Shown: positions 1 to 8,663, counted from the first letter of the stretch. The stretch: DNA of 64,000 bases from an uncultured Clostridia bacterium (GCA_944384995.1 CALWVN010000005.1:47176-111175), one strand, 5' to 3'. Notes: generated by a model not told the origin, from the letters alone. Made by a program: numbers and translations.

Positions 1-245
1 TCGGCGCGATCTTCATGGCGCCGGACTACACCACTTCGCCTGTCAATTTTAAGGGCAAGCTGCTGTATGCATTCGGCTGCGGGCTTATTACCGCGCTCAT
101 CCGCATCTTCGCTTCCCTGCCCGAGGGCGTTTCGTTCTCGATATTGCTGATGAATATCCTTGTGCCGCACTTGGATCGTCTCACGACGCCCAAGCCGTTC
201 GGTACGCGCAAAGAGAAAAAGCGCAAAAAGGAGGCGGCGTCATGA
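1..245 (+). CDS. rnfD: RnfD, C-terminal part (Rnf complex membrane subunit), truncated by window edge
   Basis: This is the last ~81 codons of a membrane subunit of the Rnf ferredoxin:NAD+ oxidoreductase; the start lies before the window. The visible segment reads ...FMAPDYTTSP... followed by two hydrophobic stretches (LLYAFGCGLITALIRIF and FSILLMNILVPHLD) and a short basic tail, the usual end of RnfD/NqrB-type proteins. The stop codon overlaps the ATG of the next gene (rnfG). The clostridial order D-G-E-A-B that follows makes the identity firm. RnfD normally carries flavin and spans the cytoplasmic membrane; the flavin site itself is not in the visible part. Confidence 0.9.
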   Translation, partial: GAIFMAPDYTTSPVNFKGKLLYAFGCGLITALIRIFASLPEGVSFSILLMNILVPHLDRLTTPKPFGTRKEKKRKKEAAS

Positions 246-820
246 AACAGAGCAAGATCAAAGAGATCGTGATCCCCGCACTGTCGCTGTTCGTCATCTG
301 TATCGTCGTTACCGCGCTTTTGGGGCTTACAAACGCTGTGACCGCCCCGAAGATCGAAGAACTGGCTGTGGAAACACAGGAGGCTGCAAAAAAAGAGGTG
401 CTTGCTGACGCGGCTTCGTTCGGGGAAGCCGAACAGACGCAGCTGAGCGGTACGACTTATACGTATTACAAAGGGCTCGCTGCCGACGGCAGCGTCATGG
501 GCTATGTCGTGGAGACCGTGTCGAAGGGCTACGGCGGTGATATCTCCTTGATGGTCGGCGTCGGTGCGGACGGTACGGTGCAGGGTGTGAGCATCCTATC
601 GATCAATGAGACAGCGGGTCTTGGCATGAACGCCGAAAACCCGGAATTTCTCGAGCAGTTCCTCGGAAAAAGCGGTACAATCGGCGTGCAGAAAAACGGC
701 TCGTCCGATACGGAGATTCAAGCGCTGACAGGCGCGACGATCACCTCGGAAGCCATGGCGGACGGGGTCAATCAGGCGCTTTTAGTTTGCGAACAGCTGG
801 GAGGTGGGGAGAATGGCTGA
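242..820 (+). CDS. rnfG: RnfG, FMN-binding subunit of the Rnf complex
   Basis: A 192-residue protein with one N-terminal membrane anchor (about residues 8-30) and an extracytoplasmic FMN-binding domain. Near residues 160-167 is LTGATITS, matching the S/TGAT motif whose threonine carries covalently bound FMN in RnfG/NqrC proteins. Upstream, the segment GLGMNAENPEF is also typical of the family. RnfG passes electrons within the ion-pumping Rnf complex, which couples reduced ferredoxin oxidation to NAD+ reduction. The start ATG overlaps the rnfD stop (ATGA type) after an AAAAAGGAGG site, so translation is likely coupled. Confidence 0.95.
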   Translation: MKQSKIKEIVIPALSLFVICIVVTALLGLTNAVTAPKIEELAVETQEAAKKEVLADAASFGEAEQTQLSGTTYTYYKGLAADGSVMGYVVETVSKGYGGDISLMVGVGADGTVQGVSILSINETAGLGMNAENPEFLEQFLGKSGTIGVQKNGSSDTEIQALTGATITSEAMADGVNQALLVCEQLGGGENG

Positions 821-1523
821 CAAAAAATCCCTCGGGCATGAGTTTACCAAAGGCATTTTGAAAGAAAACCCCGTGCTGCGGTTGGTCTTAGGCACCTGCC
901 CGACGCTTGCGACCACAACGTCTCTCGAAAGCGCTATCGGTATGGGGATCTCGGCGGCGATCGTGCTCGTGTGCTCGAATATCGTGATTTCCGCACTGCG
1001 CAGGGTGATTCCGCAGAAAGTGCGCATCCCCTGCTATATCGTCGTGATCGCGGGATTCGTCACGATCGTCCAGATGCTCGTGCAGGCGTTTTTGCCTGCG
1101 CTTGACGAGCAGCTCGGCGTATATCTGCCGCTGATCGTCGTCAACTGTATCATTTTGGGGCGTGCCGAAGCGTTTGCGGGCAAAAACCCCGTGCTCGCGT
1201 CCGCGCTGGACGGTCTCGGCATGGGCGTCGGCTTTACTGCGGCGCTCACGGTCATGGGCGGTGTCCGCGAGCTTTTGGGCTCCGGGACGCTTTTAGGCTT
1301 CCAGATTTTACCCGAAAGCATTCCCCCGATGACGATCTTCATCCTCGCGCCCGGCGGCTTTTTCGTGTTCGGGCTGCTGATGGCGTGTGCCAACCGCCTT
1401 GCCGAGCGCAAGGGCAAGCCGAAAGCGGAACTCGGCTGCGCGGGCTGCCCAATGGCAAAGCAGTGTACTGCCGCGCAGAAAGAAGCCTGCGATAAACCGA
1501 ACGGGGAGGGGGATAAACAGTGA
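813..1523 (+). CDS. rnfE: RnfE, integral membrane subunit of the Rnf complex
   Basis: A 236-residue protein with about six membrane helices, homologous to RnfA and to NqrD. The N-terminus (GILKENPVLRLVLGTCP) and ALGMGVGFT-type helices are family hallmarks. The ATG at 813 is chosen over an in-frame GTG at 804 because GGAGG at 799-803 then sits about 9 nt upstream. RnfE and RnfA form an inverted-topology pair through the membrane and hold an iron centre in known complexes. Unusual is a cysteine-rich cytosolic tail (CAGCPMAKQC...C) of about 25 residues. The 3' end overlaps rnfA by 4 nt. Confidence 0.94.
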   Translation: MADKKSLGHEFTKGILKENPVLRLVLGTCPTLATTTSLESAIGMGISAAIVLVCSNIVISALRRVIPQKVRIPCYIVVIAGFVTIVQMLVQAFLPALDEQLGVYLPLIVVNCIILGRAEAFAGKNPVLASALDGLGMGVGFTAALTVMGGVRELLGSGTLLGFQILPESIPPMTIFILAPGGFFVFGLLMACANRLAERKGKPKAELGCAGCPMAKQCTAAQKEACDKPNGEGDKQ

Positions 1524-2107
1524 AAGTCTATGTTGCGATCCTCCTGACCGCGATCTTAACGAATAACTACATCCTTTCCAAATTCCTTGGTATCTGCCCG
1601 TTCCTCGGCGTTTCCAAAAAGCTCAACACGGCGGTGGGCATGAGCCTTGCGGTGATTTTCGTCATGGTGCTCTCGAGCGCCGTGACCTATCCGCTTAACA
1701 CATTCTTAGACAACCACGGGCTCGGCTATTTGCAGACGATCGTGTTTATCCTCGTGATCGCCGCACTTGTGCAGCTTGTGGAGATCGTGCTGCGCAAATA
1801 CATTCCGGCGCTGTATAATTCGCTGGGGATCTACCTGCCGCTGATCACTACGAACTGTGCGGTGCTCGGCGTAACGATTTTGAACATCGACAGCGGCTAT
1901 ACCTTTGCGGAGTCCATGGTCAACTCATTCGGTTCCGGTGTCGGGTTCCTCGTCGCCATGGTGATGTTTGCGGGCGTGCGCTCGCGCATGGAATCGTGCG
2001 ACATCCCGAAGTTTTTGCAGGGTCTTCCGATCACGCTGATTGCTGCGAGCCTTGTTTCCCTTTCGTTTTTGGGATTCACCGGGCTTGTGGAAAACATGTT
2101 TGCATAA
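1520..2107 (+). CDS. rnfA: RnfA, integral membrane subunit of the Rnf complex
   Basis: A 195-residue protein with six predicted hydrophobic helices, at the usual family length. The segments LTNNYILSKFLGICPFLG near the N-terminus and TTNCAVLGV in the middle are strongly conserved in RnfA/NqrE. It starts with GTG overlapping the rnfE stop (GTGA), preceded by a purine-rich GGAGGGGG site. It pairs with RnfE in the membrane core. Nothing is missing or broken. Confidence 0.96.
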   Translation: MKVYVAILLTAILTNNYILSKFLGICPFLGVSKKLNTAVGMSLAVIFVMVLSSAVTYPLNTFLDNHGLGYLQTIVFILVIAALVQLVEIVLRKYIPALYNSLGIYLPLITTNCAVLGVTILNIDSGYTFAESMVNSFGSGVGFLVAMVMFAGVRSRMESCDIPKFLQGLPITLIAASLVSLSFLGFTGLVENMFA

Positions 2108-2122
2108 GAAGGGGGTAGCGCT

Positions 2123-2953
2123 GTGAATTCGATTTTATTGGCTGTACTCCTCGTTGCGGGCATCGGCTTGATCGCGGGCGTCGGGCTTTCCGTCGCGTCC
2201 GTTGTGATGGCGGTGCCGACCGACGAGACGGCAGACGCCATTCGCGAGTGCTTGCCCGGTGCGAACTGCGGCGCGTGCGGCTTTTCGGGCTGCGACGGCT
2301 ATGCGGCGGCGCTCTCAAGCGGGGAAACGAAAGAAACGAACCTTTGCGCGCCCGGCGGCAATGAGACGGCAAAAGCCGTAGCGGCGGTTTTGGGCGTGGA
2401 AGCGGGCAGCATCAAGCCCATGGCGGCGGTCGTCCACTGCAACGGTACGACCGAAAATTCTGCACAGAAGCTCACCTACCGGGGCGTGCAAAGCTGTGTG
2501 ATGGCAGCGCAGCTCTTCGGCGGGCAGAAAGCGTGCGTGTACGGCTGCCTCGGCTACGGCGACTGCGTGAACGCCTGCGAATACGATGCGATCTCGATCT
2601 GCGACGGCGTGGCACGAGTTAATCCGCTTGCCTGCCGCGCGTGCAAAAAGTGTATTTCCGCATGTCCCAAGGGGCTTATTGAGCTTTTGCCGCTGTATGA
2701 GACAAAAGCCGCCGTGCTTTGCAAAAACCACAACAAGGGCGCGTTTACGCGCAAGGAATGTAAAGTGGGCTGCATCGGCTGCATGAAATGCACAAAGGTG
2801 TGCGAAAGCGACGCGATCCGGGTCGAGAACAACACGGCGCACGTCGATTACGACAAATGCATCGCCTGTGGCAAGTGTGTTTCGGAGTGCCCCGTGGGGG
2901 CGATCCACCTGCTCACGCTTGCAGATGGGCAGAAAACTGCGGCGGCAGGATAA
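2123..2953 (+). CDS. rnfB: RnfB, multi-cluster iron-sulfur subunit of the Rnf complex
   Basis: A 276-residue protein: N-terminal membrane anchor (residues 1-30), a [4Fe-4S] domain with CLPGANCGACGFSGC at about residues 42-56, then four further cysteine groups: CVYGCLGYGDCVNAC, CRACKKCISAC, CIGCMKCTKVC and CIACGKCVSEC. RnfB is the likely entry point for electrons from reduced ferredoxin. The start is GTG at 2123 after AAGAAGGGGG. It is the last gene of the Rnf operon and is followed 22 nt later by a strong intrinsic terminator. Confidence 0.96.
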   Translation: MNSILLAVLLVAGIGLIAGVGLSVASVVMAVPTDETADAIRECLPGANCGACGFSGCDGYAAALSSGETKETNLCAPGGNETAKAVAAVLGVEAGSIKPMAAVVHCNGTTENSAQKLTYRGVQSCVMAAQLFGGQKACVYGCLGYGDCVNACEYDAISICDGVARVNPLACRACKKCISACPKGLIELLPLYETKAAVLCKNHNKGAFTRKECKVGCIGCMKCTKVCESDAIRVENNTAHVDYDKCIACGKCVSECPVGAIHLLTLADGQKTAAAG

Positions 2954-2974
2954 AAAAACAGATATATACAGACC

Positions 2975-3012
2975 GAAGCCGGAGGGAATTTTCCCTCCGG
3001 CTTCTTTTGGCT
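2975..3012 (+). terminator. Intrinsic terminator of the Rnf operon
   Basis: A perfect 14-bp inverted repeat (GAAGCCGGAGGGAA / TTCCCTCCGGCTTC, 2975-2988 and 2991-3004) with a T-rich tail, directly after rnfB. Confidence 0.9.
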
Positions 3013-3070
3013 TTCAAACATTCAGCCGTATGCGCCGCGCCCGCGCAGGGCCGCGGCAAAGCCTGCCTTG

Positions 3071-3205
3071 TCAGCAGCCGCAGCCACAGCCGCAGTTGTT
3101 ATCGTTCGAGAAGGTGCTGCCGCAGCCGCAACCGTTGCCCGAGAACAGGATGATGAGGATTACAAGGATCAGAAGACCGTTGTTGCCACACCCGCAGAAG
3201 TTCAT
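3071..3205 (-). CDS. 44-residue Cys/Gly-rich hydrophobic mini-protein
   Basis: A small reading frame on the minus strand, between rnfB and ctsR. It encodes 44 residues: an N-terminal MNFCGCGNNG, a hydrophobic run LLILVILIILF that could span or insert into the membrane, and a tail of CG repeats ending NNCGCGCGC. It has ten cysteines. A strong GAAAGGAGGAG ribosome site lies 6 nt before the ATG, which is the main reason to call it. The layout (short, Gly/Cys ends around one hydrophobic core) resembles the tiny YjcZ/spore-coat-like proteins of Firmicutes, but the exact family is not recognised. Function unknown. Confidence 0.7.
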   Translation of the reverse strand: MNFCGCGNNGLLILVILIILFSGNGCGCGSTFSNDNNCGCGCGC

Positions 3206-3437
3206 CGATGCTCCTCCTTTCTTCGGGGGCTAAAAGCGCGCGTTGCCTTGCGCTTTCAATACATCCTATGCCGCACTGCGGAATGTGTGCTTCGTGACCG
3301 AATGGCGTTTTCACCGGTTGGTGCGGTGGAATAGAAGTATAAAATCTTGACCAAAAGATTTTTCAAAAAAATCAAAATAATTAGAAAAAATGAGATTTCA
3401 ACGGGTTTTCATGGAAAATCAGAGGATTTTCAATAAA

Positions 3438-3454
3438 TTTGACCTTATTTGACC
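3438..3454 (-). promoter_or_regulatory. CtsR operator 1
   Basis: On the minus strand this reads GGTCAAA-TAA-GGTCAAA, the exact CtsR tandem heptad with 3-nt spacing. It abuts the -35 hexamer of the ctsR promoter. Confidence 0.9.
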
Positions 3455-3455
3455 T

Positions 3456-3483
3456 TTGACTTTCCCACGAAAACCCGTATAAT
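3456..3483 (+). promoter_or_regulatory. Sigma-A-type promoter of the ctsR-clpC operon
   Basis: TTGACT (3456-3461), 16-nt spacer, TATAAT (3478-3483). It is flanked by two CtsR operators, so heat-shock derepression is expected. Confidence 0.85.
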
Positions 3484-3493
3484 CCTACTTGAA

Positions 3494-3516
3494 AGTCAAA
3501 GATAGTCAAAGTCAAA
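3494..3516 (+). promoter_or_regulatory. CtsR operator 2
   Basis: AGTCAAA-GAT-AGTCAAA (3494-3510) followed directly by a third GTCAAA. This is a near-consensus CtsR heptad pair located over or just after the expected transcription start. Confidence 0.85.
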
Positions 3517-3561
3517 AACGACAGAAACAAGACGAAACAGGAAAGAAGGTGACGGATTTCG

Positions 3562-4011
3562 ATGAACTTAAGTAAAGAGATTGCCGATCTGCTTTTGCAG
3601 ATGCTGGGTGAGAACGGCACGGTGGAGATCCGGCGCAACGATTTAGCAGAACAGCTCGGCTGTGTGCCCAGCCAAATCAATTATGTGCTGTCCTCGCGCT
3701 TTACGCCCGAGCACGGCTACATCGTCGAAAGCCGCCGCGGCGGCGGGGGGTACATCAAGATCACCCGCGCCTCATACAATTACGAGACGCTGAAGATGCA
3801 CCTCGTCAATTCCATCGGCGACGAGATCGACGAAAAAACCTGCCGCGCAAATCTCGAGAATCTCTGCAGCAGCGGGGTGCTCACGCGAAAGGAGGCACGC
3901 CTGATCTTCTCTGCGCTGCGCGACCACGTCTACCGCGACGTGCCCAAAGAGCTGCGCGGGAAGCTGCGCGCCGCCATATTCAAGCAAATGCTTTTGGTGA
4001 CCATGCAATAG
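3562..4011 (+). CDS. ctsR: CtsR, class III heat-shock repressor
   Basis: A 149-residue winged-helix repressor. The N-terminal half holds the helix-turn-helix and the glycine-rich wing RRGGGGYIKI (about residues 58-67) that contacts DNA and acts as the thermosensor in characterised CtsR. The C-terminal half is the dimerisation domain, whose arginines are targets of McsB. First gene of the operon, after the operator-flanked promoter at 3438-3516. It represses its own operon and usually other clp genes. Length and start (ATG after a GAAAGAAGGTGA site) are normal. Confidence 0.96.
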   Translation: MNLSKEIADLLLQMLGENGTVEIRRNDLAEQLGCVPSQINYVLSSRFTPEHGYIVESRRGGGGYIKITRASYNYETLKMHLVNSIGDEIDEKTCRANLENLCSSGVLTRKEARLIFSALRDHVYRDVPKELRGKLRAAIFKQMLLVTMQ

Positions 4012-4046
4012 CTTTTGGTTGACCTGTAACAAAGGAGTGTTTTATT

Positions 4047-4553
4047 ATGCTGTGTCAAAATTGCGGAAAACATGAAGCGACTACCCATATCAAGCGCATC
4101 GTCAACGGCGCTGCCACCGAAGCGCATCTGTGCGCCGACTGCGCCAGGAGCCTCGGCTATCAGAACGCTTTTTCCGACTTTGGGTTCGGCTTTTCCGATA
4201 TGCTCAGTTCGTTCTTTGAGCCGGTCGGCATCGGGGCGCTGAGCAACAGCGTGCTGCGGTGCGAAAAATGCGGCTGCTCGTTCAACGACATCGTGAAAAG
4301 CGGCAAGATCGGCTGCGCCGACTGCTACGAAACGTTTTACGACAAGCTGATGCCCTCAATCGAGCGCATCCACGGGCGCACCCGCCACGAGGGCAAGATC
4401 GCAAACGGCTCACCCGTGCAGAAAAAGAACACCAAGCTTGAGGAGCTGAAGGAACAGCTGCAAGCGGCTGTCAACTTGCAGGATTACGAAACTGCCGCAA
4501 AACTGCGGGATGAGATCAAAGCACTCGAAGAGGAGGATAAGAACAATGGCTAA
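4047..4553 (+). CDS. mcsA: McsA, zinc-binding activator of the McsB arginine kinase
   Basis: A 168-residue protein with CxxC zinc pairs (CQNC at residues 3-6, CADC near 29-32, CEKC near 72-75, CADC near 90-93) and a C-terminal UVR motif (residues ~130-163, EELKEQLQAAVNLQDYETAA). McsA activates McsB and links it to ClpC. Ribosome site AAAGGAGTG precedes the ATG. Its last 8 nt overlap the start of mcsB, indicating coupled translation. Confidence 0.94.
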   Translation: MLCQNCGKHEATTHIKRIVNGAATEAHLCADCARSLGYQNAFSDFGFGFSDMLSSFFEPVGIGALSNSVLRCEKCGCSFNDIVKSGKIGCADCYETFYDKLMPSIERIHGRTRHEGKIANGSPVQKKNTKLEELKEQLQAAVNLQDYETAAKLRDEIKALEEEDKNNG

Positions 4554-5544
4554 ATGGTATCTCGGCGAAGGCGAGCAAAGCGATGTGGTTATCAGCACGC
4601 GCATCCGCCTGGCAAGAAACCTCAAACAGTACCCGTTCCCCGCACGGCTGGATACCAAAAGCCGCCTCGCGGTCAACGAGGTGATCCGAAAGGCGATACC
4701 CGCTGCGGCAAAGCTGCAATATATCGAAATGAAAACGCTTACCCAAGCGCAAATCGTCTCGCTTGCGGAAAAGCACATTATCAGCCCCGAATTCGCCTCG
4801 TCTGCGGACGGCCGCGCGCTGCTGCTGTCCGAGGATGAAGAGATCAGCATCATGCTCAACGAAGAGGATCACATCCGCTTACAGGTCATGCTGCCGGGGC
4901 TTGCGCTGGAAAGCGCCTATGACACCGCCGACAAGCTGGATACCGCGATCAACGAGCAGGTCGAGTTCGCCTTTGACGAACGGCTCGGCTATCTGACGCA
5001 GTGCCCGACCAATATCGGCACAGGGCTGCGCGCGTCGGTGATGCTGCACCTGCCTGCGCTCACAGCAGCGAACCGCATCGGCGCGCTCGGCTCGACGATC
5101 TCAAAGCTGGGGCTCACCATCCGCGGCGCATACGGCGAGGGCTCGGCGCCCATGGGCGACTTGTATCAGGTCAGCAACCAGGTGACACTGGGCATCTCCG
5201 AAAAGGCGGCGATCACGAATCTCAAGACCATCGTATTGCAGATTGCCGCACAGGAACGTGCTGTGCGCGCCGAAATGCTCAAGACCCCCGAAACGCAGGA
5301 TTCGGTTTTCCGGGCATACGGTATCCTCAAATCGGCAAGAATACTCAATACAAAAGAATTTATGGAGCTTATCTCCCGTGTGCGGCTCGGCGCAGTCGGC
5401 GGGCTTCTGCCCATCGACGCGAAGGTCGCGAACGAGCTGATGATCGCCATGCAGCCCGCGAACCTCAATGCACGCGCGGGCAAGAACCTTGATGCGCGCG
5501 AACGCGACGAACAGCGCGCAAAGCTGGTACGGGAAAGTCTGTAA
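4546..5544 (+). CDS. mcsB: McsB, protein arginine kinase
   Basis: A 332-residue phosphagen-kinase-like enzyme that phosphorylates arginines to mark proteins for ClpC-ClpP. Visible hallmarks are STRIRLARN near residue 20, HLPAL in the middle, RGAYGEGSAPMGDLYQVSNQ (about residues 195-214), and a C-terminal RDEQRA that fits the RDxxRA phospho-arginine-binding motif. The start at 4546 (MAKWYLG) is chosen over earlier in-frame codons because it follows AGGAGGA and gives the family's normal N-terminus. It overlaps mcsA by 8 nt. Confidence 0.95.
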   Translation: MAKWYLGEGEQSDVVISTRIRLARNLKQYPFPARLDTKSRLAVNEVIRKAIPAAAKLQYIEMKTLTQAQIVSLAEKHIISPEFASSADGRALLLSEDEEISIMLNEEDHIRLQVMLPGLALESAYDTADKLDTAINEQVEFAFDERLGYLTQCPTNIGTGLRASVMLHLPALTAANRIGALGSTISKLGLTIRGAYGEGSAPMGDLYQVSNQVTLGISEKAAITNLKTIVLQIAAQERAVRAEMLKTPETQDSVFRAYGILKSARILNTKEFMELISRVRLGAVGGLLPIDAKVANELMIAMQPANLNARAGKNLDARERDEQRAKLVRESL

Positions 5545-5581
5545 AACGGCTTTTCCGATCACGGGAAAGGACGGATGACAT

Positions 5582-8077
5582 ATGTTCAAATTTACGGGCT
5601 TTACGGAAAAAGCCAACCGCGCTTTAAACAAGGCGGTGCAGGCGGCGGAAAGCATGGGCCACACCTACATCGGCAGCGAGCATCTGCTTTTGGGGCTGCT
5701 GTCCGACAAGACCACAGTGGCGGGCGCAGTGCTCACCGCACGCCATATCCAATATGACAATATCGAAAATTATATCAAACAGGCGGTCGGCGTGGGCGTG
5801 CCCACCGAGCTTGTCCCCGACGATTTCACCCCGCGCAGCAAGCGCATCATCGAAACAGCGGTGCAGCTCGCGCGCGGCATGGGGCAGGCGCTTGTCGGCA
5901 CCGAGCACGTGCTGCTCGCCATCGTACGCGAACCGGACTGCATGGCGGCACAGATGCTCGCACAGTCGGGCGTGTCTTTGCAGGAGATCGTGAACGACGT
6001 CTCCAAAAGCGTCATGGGCGGCACGGCAGCACCTGCCAAAAACGGCGAGGAAGCGTCGGACGGCACGACCCTGTCACAGTTCGGCAGGGATCTGACGAAG
6101 CTTGCCAAAGAGGGGAAAATCGACCCCGTTATCGGCAGACAGAAAGAGATCGAGCGTGTTATCCAGATTCTGAGCCGCCGCACCAAGAACAACCCCTGCC
6201 TGATCGGTGAACCCGGCGTCGGCAAGACCGCTATCGCCGAGGGCTTGGCGCTTAAGATCGTGTCGGGCGAAGTCCCCGAAATGCTTAAAGACAAGCGGAT
6301 CATCTCGCTTGACCTGACCGGTATGGTCGCGGGTACAAAGTACCGCGGCGACTTTGAAGAACGCATCAAGAAAGTCATCGATGAAGTCAAAGCGGCAGAT
6401 GACATCATCCTGTTCATTGACGAGGTGCACACGCTTGTCGGTGCGGGCAGCGCAGAGGGTGCGGTGGATGCCGCGAATATCCTAAAGCCCTCGCTGGCAC
6501 GCGGCGAATTGCAGGTCATCGGCGCAACGACGCTCGAGGAATACCGCAAGAATATCGAAAAGGATGCCGCGCTGGAGCGCCGTTTCCAGCCCATCATCGT
6601 CGGCGAGCCGAGCGAAGAAGAGGCGGTCGAGATCCTCAAAGGCCTTCGCGATAAATACGAGGCGCACCACAAGGTGAAGATCACGGATGAGGCCATCAAC
6701 GCCGCAGTAAAGCTCTCTTCGCGCTACATCGGCGACCGGTACTTGCCGGATAAGGCGATCGACCTGATCGACGAAGCGGCATCGCGTGTAAAATTGCAAA
6801 CCTTTACAGCTCCGCCTGAGCTGAAAACGCTTGAAGAGCAGAAAAAAGAGATCGAAGCGGAAAAGCAGTCCGCCGTCAATGCGCAGGAATTCGAGCGCGC
6901 CGCCGAGCTTCGTGACCGTGAGAAGCAGATCGCCGCAGAACTCGCCGAAAAACAGGAGGCTTGGAAGAAGCAGACGGGCAAGAGCCGCGACGAGGTCGGC
7001 GAGGCCGAGGTCGCGCAGATCGTGGCGTCCTGGACGGGTATCCCCATGACCCAGCTGACCACCGAGGAAAGCGAACGGCTTTTGCATTTGGAGGAAGAGC
7101 TGCACCGCCGCATCATCGGGCAGGAGGAAGCCGTCAAGGCGGTCTCCCGTGCCATCCGCCGCGGTAGGGTGGGCTTAAAAGACCCGAAGAAGCCGATTGG
7201 CTCATTCATCTTCTTAGGCCCCACGGGCGTGGGCAAGACCGAGCTTTGCAAGGCGCTCGCCGCCGCGATGTTCGGCGACGAAAACGCCATGATCCGGCTC
7301 GACATGTCCGAGTATATGGAGAAGCACACCGTCTCGCGTCTGGTCGGTTCGCCGCCCGGCTATGTCGGGTACGAAGAAGGCGGCCAGCTGACGGAAAAGG
7401 TGCGCAGAAAGCCGTATTCGGTCGTCCTGTTCGACGAGATCGAAAAAGCGCACCCCGACGTGTTCAACATGCTGCTGCAAATTCTGGACGACGGCATTTT
7501 GACCGACGCCCAAGGTCGGCGCGTGGACTTCAAAAACTGCGTCATCATCATGACCTCCAACGTCGGCGCGCGGCTCATTACGGATAAGCAGACGGCGTTC
7601 GGCTTTGCCGACAGCAGCGAGGCGGGCGAACGCAACGACGAAAAGATCAAGGAAGCGGTCATGGGCGAGCTTCGCAATACGTTCCGCCCGGAATTCCTTA
7701 ACCGTGTGGACGACATCATCGTGTTCCACCGCTTGACGAAGCCCCAGATCAAGGAAATCGCCGCGCGCCTGCTTAGCAACCTGCAAAAGCGCATCGCCAC
7801 GATGGATATTCACGTCTCGTTTGCGGACGAAGCGATCGAAAAGATCGCGGACGCGGGCTTCGACGAGGTCTATGGGGCACGCCCCTTAAAGCGCGCCATC
7901 CAAAGCCGGATCGAGGATACGCTCTCCGAAGCGATGCTGCGCGGCGAAGTGAAAGCACAGCACAGCTATACCTGCCGCGTTGCGGGCGACGGCTTTGTGT
8001 TCGCGGAGGACGGCGCATCGCCCGAAACAACAGAATCGAATGAGGTCGTCGAGCTGTCCGAAAAAAATGAGGGATGA
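5582..8077 (+). CDS. clpC: ClpC, AAA+ unfoldase
   Basis: An 831-residue Hsp100 protein. Two Clp N-terminal repeats (residues 1-145), first ATPase with Walker A GEPGVGKT (~210) and [10 protein letters not shown], an M-domain with a UVR-like segment (~410-460), second ATPase with GPTGVGKTE (~540) and [15 protein letters not shown], then the D2-small domain. It unfolds substrates, including arginine-phosphorylated ones, for ClpP. Last gene of the CtsR operon. The C-terminal tail (~30 residues, acidic) is less conserved. Confidence 0.97.
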   Translation: MFKFTGFTEKANRALNKAVQAAESMGHTYIGSEHLLLGLLSDKTTVAGAVLTARHIQYDNIENYIKQAVGVGVPTELVPDDFTPRSKRIIETAVQLARGMGQALVGTEHVLLAIVREPDCMAAQMLAQSGVSLQEIVNDVSKSVMGGTAAPAKNGEEASDGTTLSQFGRDLTKLAKEGKIDPVIGRQKEIERVIQILSRRTKNNPCLIGEPGVGKTAIAEGLALKIVSGEVPEMLKDKRIISLDLTGMVAGTKYRGDFEERIKKVIDEVKAADDIILFIDEVHTLVGAGSAEGAVDAANILKPSLARGELQVIGATTLEEYRKNIEKDAALERRFQPIIVGEPSEEEAVEILKGLRDKYEAHHKVKITDEAINAAVKLSSRYIGDRYLPDKAIDLIDEAASRVKLQTFTAPPELKTLEEQKKEIEAEKQSAVNAQEFERAAELRDREKQIAAELAEKQEAWKKQTGKSRDEVGEAEVAQIVASWTGIPMTQLTTEESERLLHLEEELHRRIIGQEEAVKAVSRAIRRGRVGLKDPKKPIGSFIFLGPTGVGKTELCKALAAAMFGDENAMIRLDMSEYMEKHTVSRLVGSPPGYVGYEEGGQLTEKVRRKPYSVVLFDEIEKAHPDVFNMLLQILDDGILTDAQGRRVDFKNCVIIMTSNVGARLITDKQTAFGFADSSEAGERNDEKIKEAVMGELRNTFRPEFLNRVDDIIVFHRLTKPQIKEIAARLLSNLQKRIATMDIHVSFADEAIEKIADAGFDEVYGARPLKRAIQSRIEDTLSEAMLRGEVKAQHSYTCRVAGDGFVFAEDGASPETTESNEVVELSEKNEG

Positions 8078-8081
8078 CCCC

Positions 8082-8109
8082 TTGACAAACCGGGGATTCT
8101 CCTTATAAT
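8082..8109 (+). promoter_or_regulatory. Near-perfect sigma-A promoter of the lysis cassette
   Basis: TTGACA (8082-8087), 16-nt spacer, TATAAT (8104-8109). Both hexamers are full consensus. It starts 4 nt after the clpC stop and is the strongest-looking promoter in the window, which suits one held off by a repressor. Confidence 0.88.
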
Positions 8110-8122
8110 AGAATATGCAAAG

Positions 8123-8136
8123 CGAACAAATGTTCG
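8123..8136. promoter_or_regulatory. LexA (SOS) box
   Basis: CGAAC-AAAT-GTTCG, a perfect palindrome matching the Gram-positive LexA operator CGAACN4GTTCG. It lies 14 nt after the -10 hexamer, over the expected early transcribed region, so LexA would block this promoter until DNA damage. Confidence 0.85.
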
Positions 8137-8146
8137 AAACAGAAAG

Positions 8147-8187
8147 CAACACCTTGCGCGTAATGCGTATAGGTGTTGTTTTCGTTT
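8147..8187 (+). terminator. Terminator-like hairpin in the cassette leader (possible attenuator or clpC terminator)
   Basis: CAACACCT (8147-8154) pairs with AGGTGTTG (8171-8178), with an inner TGCGC/GCGTA helix, followed by TTTTCGTTT. It sits about 30 nt after the predicted start site and 60 nt before the first gene. It could end clpC readthrough, attenuate the SOS transcript, or release a short RNA. Confidence 0.6.
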
Positions 8188-8237
8188 CGACCAAGGTAAA
8201 GGCTCTGATGTCCTTGCCTTCAAGAAAGGAGAATCCA

Positions 8238-8663
8238 ATGCCCATTTCTTATGTGACCGAACCTATGGTGCTCACCGAGGGCGAATACCTGTATTTGACC
8301 GAGGCGCTCGAACCGCTGACCGGCGAGCAGGTACACGACGGCGCTGTGGCACGCTTTGTGGTGCACAGCCGGCAAGAGGTGCTGCGCCAGATCGTGCAGT
8401 GCGTGCTCGAAGGGGAGCTGACCGATGAAGAGCGCATGGTGGCGAGGCTGCTGCTTATGGAGGGGGAAAGCGTGGTCGGCACGGCGCGCCGCTGCTCGCT
8501 TTCGCGCGGGCGGGTCTATACGCTTGCACAAGCGGCGGAAACGAAGCTGCGCATGTGCTTGAAGTACCCGTTTTTGTTAGACTTCAGCCTTGCCAAGCCT
8601 CAAAAGCCCATCGCGGAGCTTGTCAAACAATATGGAGGTGCCGTATGCAGCAAAATATCGTGA
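8238..8663 (+). CDS. Sigma-region-4-like helix-turn-helix protein, first gene of the SOS cassette
   Basis: A 141-residue protein. Residues ~75-120 (EERMVARLLLMEGESVVGTA followed by SRGRVYTLAQAAETKLR) have the spacing of a sigma-70 region 4 helix-turn-helix; the N-terminal part is not recognised and no clear region 2 is seen. It could be a small sigma-like activator of the downstream genes, comparable in logic to SOS-induced UviA-type sigma factors next to clostridial toxin or bacteriocin release genes, or a phage late-gene regulator. Start at 8238 follows AAAGGAGAA. Its 3' end overlaps the next gene by 19 nt. Function is inferred. Confidence 0.6.
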   Translation: MPISYVTEPMVLTEGEYLYLTEALEPLTGEQVHDGAVARFVVHSRQEVLRQIVQCVLEGELTDEERMVARLLLMEGESVVGTARRCSLSRGRVYTLAQAAETKLRMCLKYPFLLDFSLAKPQKPIAELVKQYGGAVCSKIS

